Shown piece by piece: positions 1-9,500 of a stretch of 26,148 bases of DNA. Where the stretch lies: contig JAHBMJ010001773.1 of assembly GCA_018398765.1 (NCBI GenBank), positions 1-26,148 on the forward strand, in the 5' to 3' direction. This DNA is from Chromera velia (taxonomy: Eukaryota; Sar; Chromeraceae). The translations under genes were made by a program, and so were the position numbers. A model generated the notes under the pieces. That model made no database searches, was not told the origin of the DNA, and saw nothing but the letters and a program-made list of their open reading frames with translations. Numbering within the stretch: the first letter of the stretch is position 1; every line of letters begins with the position of its first letter.

Positions 1-222
1 ACTCAGGGTGGGGGGCAGGGGGGGGATGCTGTGGGTGGGAATGAGAGGGGTGTGCAGTTTGAATCCTCGAGGAGCCCCGCCTCTTCTTGTGCTTCCTCCT
101 CTGCATCGATGTCCCGAGGGAGGGGGGGCGCTTTGCAATTCTCTGCAATCAGAAGAGAGGGAGGGACAGGGGTGGCGTTGGTATGCACTGGTCTTCTTCT
201 GCGTCTTCTTCTTTTTTTGTAG

Positions 223-986
223 CTTCGTCCCCTTCTGATTCGTCTGACTCTTCTTATTCTGCCACCGGAGAGAGAAAAAGGCGTGTGTCTCGATCGGAGG
301 TCAAGCAGAATGACGGGGGTGGTATCCTTCTTTCTCGGCAGGAGAGGAGGAAGAGGAAAAGGGCAGAGATTGAAGAGGAAACCCGACAGCATTTCCTCCA
401 ACAGAACGAAGAAGAAGAAGAAGAAGAAGAAGTCCATCATCAGCAGCAGCCAGTCAGACGTTCCAGAGCCCCCCGTCCAGCTCCGCCAATGGTCCCAAAA
501 TCGACGACAATCATCAGAGGGGGCTCTCGTTTACCCCCAGCCTACCCCTGTCACCCTGTTGGAAGGCAGAGAACGCCCCCGTCTGCTGACCAGGTGACGC
601 ACCCCAGCACAACCCCCACTCCCCCTCTCCAACAGCAACATCTCTCTCCATGCTCAAACAGCAGCCTTCGCATCTCTTCCCCTGCTGTGCCTGCGGACCG
701 TTTCTACTCCACAGGTTCAGCCAAAAGACGACAACGGTCCCAATCCCCCATGCACATCTCCCCCTCTTCCTCCCGTCCAGCACGCATCCCCCACACCCTT
801 CAGAAAAGCCCATGCAAGAAGTCTCCTCTCTCCGCATCCAGCAGCAGCACGTCTGAGGAGGGGGGTGCAGCGGTGCGCAAAACGAGGAAAAGACGTATTG
901 CCCCGGAAGTAACCCCAGACGGCCCCGAACAGCAGCAGGCTTCGGGGACTTCTCAAGGGCAGCAGAGCGCCTCCACACCCACCTGA
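223..986 (+). CDS. 3'-terminal exon of a basic, Gln/Ser-rich hypothetical protein (5' part outside window)
   Basis: I do not recognise this gene. The frame is open to a TGA at 984-986. It is preceded by a stop in the same frame at 60-62, so coding cannot simply continue leftward. A long pyrimidine tract ending in TTTTTTTGTAG at 222 looks like a 3' splice site, which is why I start the exon at 223 (about 254 residues). An alternative is an in-frame ATG at 183 with poor start context. The encoded protein opens with a Ser/Asp-rich stretch and has basic clusters such as RKRKR and RKTRKRR that could be nuclear localisation signals. It also has eight consecutive Glu residues, Gln runs, and many S-P and Pro-rich segments. 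No catalytic domain is visible. Composition and basic clusters suggest a disordered nuclear protein, but this is inference. The frame is clearly preferred over the opposite-strand frame, which is a low-complexity shadow. Confidence 0.5.
408..431 (+). repeat. (GAA)8 trinucleotide microsatellite in coding sequence
   Basis: Eight perfect GAA triplets encode eight consecutive Glu residues in the first exon. The tract is likely length-polymorphic. Confidence 0.9.
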
Positions 987-2030
987 GGAAGAACAGAGAC
1001 GGGGTGAAGGAAGGGGCCCGTCCTTCCTTCATGAGTTTGTTTGTGTGTTTGTGTGTTTGTTCTGCGGGGAATTAAGAGCATGTCTGCATGTGCCGTGTTT
1101 GATTGCGTGTTACCACGTACGTCACTTCTTCTATCTTTATTTTGTTCGTCATCCTGCTCCGTTCGTTCTCTGCTGCAAGGAACGGAAGGACTTGGAGGAA
1201 GGAGAAAGAGACGTGGCCGGAAAGCAAGGAGGGAGGGGAGGACAGTGAAATGGTTGGATGCTGCAGCTGTACGTGTTTTTCTCATTCATGCTGCGAGGTT
1301 TGGGTGTGCGTGTATGTGTGGAGGGGGGTGGGTTGGGAGTTGGGTGGGTGCGTGTGTTGTGTTTGTGCGCCGGAATTAGCATCTGTGTCCACCTGACTGA
1401 GTGGCGTATTTTGAATTCAAGGGAGAACGGGAGACAGCCGGAGAAGGAGAACTTGTTCGTTTCTTTTGATTTCCCGACGTTGCTGACACGAACGCCCCTC
1501 TGACATGCAGCCGGTCAACCTCCGGGCAGGAAACAGTGCACGCTTGATTGCTTGTTTCTTTCACTATTTCCCGGTGGCCTCTGTTCCATTTGTATTTACT
1601 CTTCTTTCTTCCTGGGGACGTGACATCAAATCCTTTCAGATACAGATAGCAGACATGTCGAAAGGGAGAGACCAAGGAGCAATGACACACACCGACATAC
1701 CATCGGACAGACAAAGGAGAGTCACATGCACACATAGAGCGGCGGCGGAGGGGAGGAGGCAGGTACAGACTTCATTCTTTCAATTCAGAGAAAGAATCCC
1801 AACGCTCCAACTTCGTGTTTTTTCTTCATGTTACAGCCAGGCCTTCCCCCTTCTCTTTCTCTCTGACGAATTCTTTGGCCTCCTTCGTGGTTTTCTTGTC
1901 GTCAAAGAGTTGTTTGTCCTGGTGGACACCTGCGCCCTACACCGGCACATCGCTATTTTCTTCAAAAGACAGGAGGTTGATCATTAATTTAATTACTGTT
2001 TATTGTTGTTTCTTAAATTGCCTTCTGACA
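987..2030 (+). other. Probable 3' UTR and intergenic sequence, no convincing gene
   Basis: This follows the stop codon at 986. It starts with TG-rich sequence (TTTGTTTGTGTGTTTG at about 1035) and continues as mixed-composition DNA with short open frames. A 160-codon frame at 1505-1987 has no domain, an odd composition (Phe-rich from T-rich DNA) and no start context, so I do not call it. The stretch is best read as the 3' UTR of the first gene plus spacer. Confidence 0.4.
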
Positions 2031-2036
2031 AATAAA
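2031..2036 (+). terminator. Candidate polyadenylation signal AATAAA
   Basis: AATAAA is followed within a few bases by a T-rich run (TATTTTTTTG), the arrangement expected for cleavage and polyadenylation in many eukaryotes. It lies about 1 kb after the stop at 986. If used, it implies a 1-kb 3' UTR. The poly(A) signal rules of this lineage are not established here, so confidence is low. Confidence 0.3.
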
Positions 2037-2400
2037 CGTATTTTTTTGCGGTCCTTGGGTTGATCACCGTTGGTGTATTTGCATGAACTTTTTGTACCTA
2101 CGTGGTATTCTTTGACTCCCAGACTCGGAGTCCCAGTATGAAGAAGGTTATATGTACACCGTTTAGAAAGAGCTGAATATTTCTATACGCATCATTTTTA
2201 ACAAATATATACCAATATATGTCAAATAATTATCATCAATCATTATTGTACAAGTAGATAGGATTTTACTGGATTTCGGGCTAGGATTTTATGACCAGGG
2301 GAATTTGAGGTTTTGCTAAGTTTTTTTTATGCAATGCAGATTAAGGATTTGAAGGATTAATTGTAGCGTAAATTTAGCTACTGTGGAGTCCTACCCTGTG
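2037..2400. other. AT-rich intergenic patch
   Basis: A sharply AT-rich stretch with ATATAT, TTTAA and TATTA words and no open frame. It ends abruptly at a CpG-rich segment (about 2400-2515). Similar AT-rich patches lie at about 6029-6195 and 22066-23100, always outside genes. Confidence 0.6.
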
Positions 2401-3590
2401 GCGCCGCCCTTTGAGCCTTCGCATGCGCTGTGACTGAGTGAGCCCGCGTGCCGCGCCACATTCCGCTGCCACGCTTTGCTTCGTACGTGTCGCGCGCGCG
2501 TCGATCGAAGTCGAGTCTGACCTTCGCATTCAGGCAACATGATACTTGAGCAATGGATAGCATCGTTTGAGGCTGATGTCTGTTTGACCTACTGTCAGCT
2601 CTAGAGTCTGAAAGAGAGGGATAGCAGAAACCATGTATGATAGAGTGAATTTAACCAATTGGAATCCCAGATCGCGCTAGAACTTAAACTGATGTAAGGA
2701 TGAACCTTCTGTGAACTGTTGCATGACTGAGTGTTGTAGATCTTCCCTAAGGTCCTTGACAATATCCTTGCTTTACCTTCTGTCTGAACGCCATAGGGTG
2801 GCCGGCCGGGAGGGAGAAAGCATTGTGGTGAACGCTCAGCTTGATGAGTGTCAACTCTCATGTACCTTCTATGATGGAGACCAGATCTGTCCTTTTACGT
2901 AACAGTTGGAAACCGATTGCAACGATACGGGCACGGTCAGGCAAAGACTGTGAGTGGGGGAATTCAGCGTCCCTTTACGTCCCAAGCTGCCTGGAGCCCT
3001 CTTTCAGAGATCCGCTTTGAGTTTGATCCTGGGCTTTGCCTTTGTCTTTGGTTGGCTGGCCGGTTGTATGGAGAATCTGAAGATTGTTGGAGGGCATTGA
3101 AGCCGATCGTAGAGACGTTGCTTGGTGTTGCTCGGACTTTCGAGGAGCTTGACTTCATTGAGACCGCCGCCTATAAGCAGATCGCAATCCAAACGGCCAG
3201 TCGAGTGTTTTCCTTATGTCTGCTGATTCTGCAACTGTCTCCATCTTCCGGATGAGAGTCAGCTGATCACCTTCGCTTGTCTTTGCTGTTGGTTGCTTGC
3301 TTGTCTGCGCGAGGCTGACCACTTTTGTGGCCTGCAAATACCTCCAGCGTGTCTAGGTCTGCCTGGACTGGTCCTCCGGCAGCGTCTAAATATAAGAAGA
3401 CGCCCTTCATCTCTCTATGTGTCTGCAATGCTGCCATTTTCTTCAAAGAGAGAGCTTGTTGCTTCTGGCTGTCTGGGTGTTATGTGGATCGTTCAATGAG
3501 TGGCCGTTCGATCGAGTGCATGAGACTCTGCATGCATGTTAAACAGACAGAAGGGACAGGTGGCGGCGTACCACATGGACCAACGCAGTG
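2401..3590. other. Intergenic DNA with possible decayed coding remnants
   Basis: It begins with a CpG-rich segment (GCGCGCGCGTCGATCG at about 2491) and contains one copy of a 32-bp dispersed repeat (2791-2822). A plus-strand frame at 2917-3255 (112 codons) and minus-strand frames at 2964-3337 overlap. None has recognisable motifs, conserved start context or clear splice sites. This could be a degraded mobile element or ordinary spacer. A TGCATGCATG motif lies at 3529-3538. Confidence 0.35.
2791..2822 (+). repeat. 32-bp dispersed direct repeat, copy 1
   Basis: It matches the copy at 5997-6028 in 31 of 32 positions (mismatch at 2816/6022). The core contains the palindrome GGCCGGCC, flanked by CCATAGGGT and GGGAGGGA. 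Flanking sequence is unrelated, so the match is local. It could be a transposable-element end or a bound site; origin unknown. Confidence 0.85.
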
Positions 3591-3825
3591 ACGGCCGGTG
3601 TGCCAGCCGGAGAAAGCCTTCTACTCTGGGACCCCGACGCGGCGAGCCTGGAGTAGGAAGGAAGGGAAAGTAAGGAAGGGGCCGGTATAAAATGATATCG
3701 AGCCTAGCAGTGCTCTCGACGGCAAGAGAGGTAGAAAGGTCGTGGCAGACCTACTAAGAGACAGAGTAGGGCATACGGCAGCTGCCGCCTCGTCTCTCAC
3801 CAATACTAGCAAAATTTTTAACGGG
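3591..3825. other. GC-balanced intergenic segment with a TATA-like word
   Basis: The segment contains GGTATAAAAT at 3683-3692 and several short inverted words (GCCGG, CAGCCGG). A promoter for a small transcript or a mobile-element fragment is conceivable, but there is no downstream gene to support either. Confidence 0.25.
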
Positions 3826-3931
3826 GATCAGGAAGGGCAAGAGAGGGATAGAGGGGGTGAAAAAGGGGGAGAAGGGGGGAAAAGGGGGGGGGAGAAGGGG
3901 CGAGGGGGGTTGCTTCGGGGTGGGGGGGGGC
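3826..3931 (+). repeat. G-rich homopurine tract
   Basis: About 105 bases that are almost purely G and A on the plus strand, with many G runs of four to nine. Such sequence has strong potential for G-quadruplex or triplex formation. Open frames here are compositional artefacts (Gly/Lys/Glu or Pro/Ser/Leu). Confidence 0.75.
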
Positions 3932-5480
3932 GAACCGAATCGAGGCTGGCCGAGAGCATACGAAGTAGTAGCAAGTAAAACGACCGTGACTGAGTATCAT
4001 GACTGAAGCGTCTGTATGCATGGGGTTTCCGGCCTTTTGTCCAGAGTTGGGGGTTCATACCAGTGCATATATCGAAAGGAGCAGCAAAGGGACGAAACGA
4101 GATAGAAAGAAGAGACAAGATAGAAAGAGACCAGCGGGGCAGTCTGCAATATGTCCAGTCCCTTCCCTCCCTCCCTTTATGTAGCCACGGTGACTGACAC
4201 ATGCGAAATATATTTGTGCTTGACGAGACGGCCGAGTTCTTCTGTCAACGAAAACTCGAAGTCGATTGCCTACCGCTATGTCAGCTACATATGAGACGCG
4301 GGCAGAGGAATGTCTGACTGCCGCCGCCATGTGTTTATGCCTGCACGTGCCCGCGACTGCCTGGGACCGCCCTGTACTAAACTTCAAGTTGGGGGAAGGA
4401 TTAAGCTCATTGCAAAGCTGAGCATTAAAGAGATGGACTGCAAGAACGACAAGTCGAGCGCCACACGTGCCGCGCATTCAGAACTTCTGGAATTCCTTTT
4501 GGAAGAGTGACATTTTTTCTCTCTCGGCTTTTCTTGGCTTTGCTTTGCGCGTAACTTGGGAGTCAGACCCCTCATATGGCTGAGAGCATGAGCACACGAG
4601 GGGACGCCTTTAATCACTATCTCCTTCTTGTTTTCTTCTGCTGCTTTGAAATGTTTTAGATTATCCTTGGCTTCCTCCTTTAAGAAAAAGAAACTGGAAG
4701 AGGCGGAGAGAAAATGAGTAGAGGAGGAGCAAAGAGGGAAGAAATCTTGAAAAAGACGTCTGGTTCGACCTGAAAAAAAGAACAAGCGAGCAAACACTAT
4801 GTTAGCCCGTGTATGTCTCTGTGTCCATTCTGCATCTTCTCCCTGCAGGGGGATGCCAGTATTTTGGAGGCCCTCTGGGTTTTCTGGGTATTGCCTCTCC
4901 CCCTCTCAGCACAGGAGTTGATGGGGGCCTTGGTGGAGCCAGCCGTCTCTGCACAAGCATCTGCATGGAGCCAGACGGTATACTGCCAGGCGTCTCCGTC
5001 CGATAGATCTGGCTAGATGCCGTCTATTGATTGATGTCCGTTGTCTTAATTTGCCCTTCTCTGCCTCTGTCACTTTGTATCCGTCTCTTCCCTCACGCCG
5101 GAATGCAAGGTTTGCTGTATCTCTCTCTCATGTAGCTCCAGTGCTTTCGGTTGCTTACCCCGGTCTGTATCCGTTGTGTTTGGTCGATCTACAGTGTTAG
5201 TGACAACAAGTAGAGAGACGCGCATGCAGTCTTTGGGAAGGAAGTGAGATAAAAGAGAGAAGAGGAAATGATGTGGATAGACGTGTGTGAGGCTTTCTGC
5301 TGCCGCCCTCTGGTTTCGCCATCTCTTCATATTTTGTTCGAACCTCTATCTGTCCGTCACTTGCATTCAGAAAAGAGAAGTGAAAAGGAATCTTTTACAG
5401 GCGTACTATTCTGTCTGTTGCCCGCTTCTTTCCAGTAAGCCAGTCTGAGAAAGAGAAAGAGAGAGTGAGAGAAGGCGAAA
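3932..5480. other. Intergenic DNA with weak exon candidates
   Basis: No gene could be assembled. Two places look slightly coding-like. One is a plus-strand segment at 4430-4510 ending '...ELLEFLLEE' and a stop. The other is 4850-5016 (+), which follows a good 3' splice site (CTTCTCCCTGCAG at about 4838-4850) and reads about 55 residues to a stop. A minus-strand frame at 4384-4797 contains a Lys/Glu-rich stretch. The candidates conflict in strand and lack supporting donors or starts, so I leave them uncalled. Confidence 0.3.
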
Positions 5481-5995
5481 CGAAGTCGGGAAATGGAGTT
5501 GGTTACCTCTTTCCTTCCGCCAGTTCCGCCTCTTTCTTTTCGATCATTTTATCGTTGGTGGTGTTCGATCTGTGTCTTTGTTTTTAGACCACGGAGATGT
5601 GGGAGGTGCAGCTTTGTTTTCCCGTCCCGCTTTAAGGGAAACGAAGGTAGCATGAAAGAGAAACGAGAGAAAAAGGAAATGGTGGAACTGCGTAAGAGTT
5701 TGGAGAGCGGGGATTTATCAGAATGAGCCTGTCTGTCCCTCTTAGAATTTTTGTATTGGCCCCGTCTCCGCTTTCTGTTTTACCGCCTTCCAGTGCCCTC
5801 TGATACTATCCCATTTACGTGAATGGTTTAGCATGTGAAGATCTGATGTGGTGGGAGTGTGTATATGCGTACGTGCATGCCTGAACTTTTGTCCCGTTAG
5901 TTCTTTGGTTGGCCGCACGTGTCCCTCTGAGTCTGTCTGTTTGTTGCTCTGTGAAAGGTCGATCGGTTTGCCCTTTTCTTTTCCCAGTTTCTTTC
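5481..5995. other. Intergenic DNA with one possible terminal exon at about 5593-5726 (+)
   Basis: A 3' splice-like site (TTGTTTTTAG at about 5578-5587) is followed by a plus-strand frame ending 'EMVELRKSLESGDLSE' before a TGA at about 5724-5726. The charged, helical end is plausible as coding, but no upstream exon can be linked to it. The rest is T-rich spacer. A TGCATGC lies at 5874-5880. Confidence 0.2.
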
Positions 5996-5996
5996 C

Positions 5997-6028
5997 CCAT
6001 AGGGTGGCCGGCCGGGAGGGATAAAGCA
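5997..6028 (+). repeat. 32-bp dispersed direct repeat, copy 2
   Basis: Second copy of the element at 2791-2822, in the same orientation and 3.2 kb away. It lies immediately before an AT-rich patch upstream of the giant gene. Confidence 0.85.
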
Positions 6029-6195
6029 CTACGATTTATACAATATTTAATGGGATCTAATTTAGTACGTAATTTAGCTAAGATCAACTATGATAATCTA
6101 AAAGATTATAGCCGATTATAGCAGATTCCATTTTGAGCTTCAGATTACTTCAGATTACTTCAGATACTACAAGGTCAGCTCAAAATAATTTTTGA
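6029..6195. other. AT-rich patch with a short 10-bp tandem repeat
   Basis: AT-rich DNA without a reading frame. At about 6138-6168 the unit CTTCAGATTA is repeated about two and a half times. Confidence 0.55.
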
Positions 6196-6545
6196 TAACA
6201 TTTTCGGACTGGCGGCATACTGCGTGGTGGCATAGGCGCACGGCGGCTCCTTCACGGCGCGGCACAGATACACCGAGTACGCGTGTGACAAAAGCACCGT
6301 CGCGGATGGCAGGCTGGGATGAATCTGGGTCGCAACTTGTGCATGCGAGCGCAGTTGAGGCATTTCGATCGATCGTGCATAAAAAATGCATGCATGTGTG
6401 AAGCGCACAGAAACTTCCCCTCTGGAGATGTCCTCTTTTGCTCCAGGGCTCTGTTACAGTCCGTGTTTTGCTTGATCAAATGTATGGAAACAGTGTCATT
6501 TCTGTTTTGTATTGTGTTGTAAAGTTTGAGAGAGAGAGAGAGAAC
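6196..6545 (+). promoter_or_regulatory. Upstream region and 5' leader of the giant gene
   Basis: This directly precedes the chosen start at 6546. It holds an overlapping TGCATGCATG at 6387-6396, a CATAAAAA word just before it, and a (GA)8 run at 6528-6543 immediately ahead of the ATG. TGCATGC-type words are known promoter-associated motifs in apicomplexan parasites and are bound by some ApiAP2 factors; their use here is inference. The transcription start cannot be placed. Confidence 0.35.
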
Positions 6546-9500
6546 ATGGCGTTGCACAGCAACACTTGTGACGAGCTGGAAAGGCTCTGCGAGTTGAAGG
6601 AGGCGGAGGTTCGGAAGCTGGTCACCTTCCAAAAGCTGCAGCTGGCCGAAAGGGACTGTCCATATGCAAGGCACCCATCTATACAGACCTTGCAACCACA
6701 GGTGGTTCTCCCAAGGGACGGCCATTCCCTGGAGGACGCGTCTTCGTCTTCCGACAACAGTGCTGCTGGGGTGATGAACGAAGAGTTGCTTCACAAGTTT
6801 GAACGTATTCGGCAGCTTGCACATGAAGTTTGCTTGCATGACGATCTAGTGGTCAGTATTCATGCTATTTTGCTGTCTACCTGCTTTCCGAGCCCACACC
6901 GTTACAGCAAGAGATCGTTCCCTGCATGTGTCCACACATTTTCTCTTTTGCATCAATTCTACTTTTGCAACCAGGCAACACAACCGTCCCAGTCAGCGAC
7001 CTCCCGTCCATCATGCGCCATTCAACGAGGACAGGAACATCAAAGTGGAGGGGGACAAGGGCAGAGTAGAGGGAGCCCACAGGCGGCACATCAGGTCCGC
7101 TGAATTCACACATGCAATTGCAGTGTCCCTCCTTTCACAACACTTCTACGCATGTATATAGGTAGATCTATATGATGCCGGTGGTAATATGCACTCACCT
7201 TTCGATCCCACTACAAGTAGACATAAGCATTTCTACTACCTGGTCCACTTCAACTTGTGCCCCATCCCCCCTCCCAGCTGTACAGTTCACTTTTCTTTCC
7301 TACCATACCGTTGTTTGCACCCCCCCCTCCTTGCAGAGGCGGCCCACCGACCCTGTGCGAACATCGTCCCACCCTCCCACAGGACACAGTGCTGGCACGA
7401 TTGATCCGCGATTGTTTGATGGAGGAGGAAGAGTCGAGAGTCTGTTGCAAAGGCGGCAAGCAGGGGGACAGGAGGAGGATTGGACCCATGTATCAATAAG
7501 TCACGGCACCTCGGGAAGAGTACTGAGCAGTAGAGAAACAGGGGATCAGTATCAGTATCAGCAACCGGTAGCCTCAAAGACAGTCACCTTCGCTGCACCT
7601 TCTTCAAGTGCCCCCCTTCCACTCCCTCCCCCCCCCGCACCCAGCATCTCCCCCCCCCTTCTGCACATGAGCGTACACGAGCGAGGCTCCTCTCCTGCGG
7701 AGAGATATGCCTCTAGTCCGCGGGGCCGCCACCTGCTCAGTCTGGTTGCCTCTTCTCCCCCCCTTCCTCCAGCAGCCTGCTTCGCTGGGCGCCCTTTGCC
7801 TTCCAACGACCTCCATCATCCTCAAAGACCCCCAATCTCTGACCCAGCAAAAGCCAGCAGCAGCCGGGTGATTCCGCAAACCTACCCGCAAGAGGGAGGA
7901 GGAAGTGCCCCCCTGCCGACTCCCGCTGGTGCCTCTGCCCCCTGTCTGAATTCCCTCGCGGCAGCTGCAACCAGAGGTCTAGAGCAACAACCAGGACCTT
8001 CGAGAACAGGAACAGAGAGGCCAGCCGTTTCCCCTGTGCCCGTGCCGACAGGTCAAGTCCGTTATCGGGAGGACGAAGGCGCTCTGCAGGCAGGGGTGGG
8101 TGCAACACCCCTTCCTTTCACCTTTGATGCAAGATCCGGTGGGGTGGGAAGCGTTGGGGTTCTTTCAGGCAAAGAGAGTGAGCTGGATAGAAGTAGGGTA
8201 GAGAGAGAGCAAGTCCAAGTCCGCGCATTGACGGGAAGGGCAGAACAACGCGGCTTAACTGTCCCTTCCCAGAGTGTAGGTGTTCCCTTGGTGTTTACAC
8301 CGTCGCCCCATCTCCTATCCCTCTCAGAGGGACCAGGGGAAGAGAGAGCAAGGATGACATCAGCTGGAGGAGGCACGTTTGGAGTTCCTGCGAGCCATTC
8401 TGGGGGTCTGTACAATGCGCCAGTTGCCCTCGGACAACAATCAGTCGGTGTCGCTGTTCCGATTCCACTGCCCTCAATCAGACAACCGTCAGCCGATGTC
8501 GCGTCTTTAAATCCGCTTCAGAACGATGCGGTGAGGTCCCTTGCTCAGGCGGGCCAGGTTCTTTCTCATCTGCAGTCTTCTGTTCCATCTCAGGGGGTGC
8601 CTGGTGCTGTGCAACAATCTGCAAACGCCCCGCAGGGCATCTTGCCACGCATCCCGACGAGCGGGGCTATCGCAACTTCGCATCCCCCCCACGCAACGGC
8701 AGCAAGAGGAGGAACCTTGAGCTTTCCGGGCCTCGCTTCTGCCCAGCCCTCCAGCCCACGGACTGCACTCCAGTCCCAACCCACGCACCACTCCCTGCAC
8801 CCACCTGCAGAAGGAGCGCAGGCAGTCTCCACTCTTCTCCAGTCAGGACACGGAAGAGAGAGAGAACACACCGCCTCGAGCACCGTCCTCCCCCCCTCTG
8901 CACCCACACAGAATCTGCCTGCACAGTCTCCCCCCCTACCCATGTCAGCACTCCATCCTCAACTTCAAAGCCAATCCCAGTGTCAAGTGATTCAGAGGCA
9001 GGAGGGGACTGTGGAAGGAGGAGAGGGGCAGCTTGTTGCTCCATCGGCAGGTGAGATAAGAGGCCCAGAGACCAGGGCAGGGACAGAGGCAGACCTTGCA
9101 GCAGAGCTACACAGAAGGAGTCAACTTGGCGGGGCAACCCAGACGCAGACGTCCTTTGCAGCCCCCGACCCCTTCTCAAGTGATCTCCCCCCAGGTGCCT
9201 CCCGCTCTCTTGTCCCTCAGCCCGCCTCCCAGCAGGGCCCTCTGTTGGCTTCCCGTCAATCCCCTTCTCACACTGGACAGCTACAGCAAGCTCAGCAGCA
9301 GGTTGGACAGCAGGAAATGGCAACAACACAAGAAGCACTCACACAGCTCTACAGAAGTGGACAGTTGGGTGCCACAGGAACTTCCTATGCCCCTCCCGAC
9401 CCCTTCTCCAGCCAGTTTCCGTCTGCTGCCGCTCCCTCGGCTCAGTCACTTCTCCCACTACTCCCAGGAGCTCCCGCCCCCTCCCCTGCTGCCACACAGG

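Noticed and set aside
1505-1987. 160-codon plus-strand frame
   Set aside because: No recognisable motif; Phe-rich composition follows T-rich DNA, and it lies in a probable 3' UTR.
4384-4797. 137-codon minus-strand frame with a Lys/Glu-rich middle
   Set aside because: Flanked by T-rich low-complexity translation (Phe/Ser), no start context, and no splice sites that would isolate the charged segment.
5330-5450. Possible minus-strand tRNA (GGTTCGAAC at about 5336-5344)
   Set aside because: The A-box-like word is too far away (over 80 bp), and no cloverleaf stems pair.
7172-7336. Coding use of the first 55 codons of the 3,089-codon frame
   Set aside because: The translation resembles intron sequence with pyrimidine-rich runs, and it ends at a strong acceptor CCTCCTTGCAG that fits exon 2 in phase.
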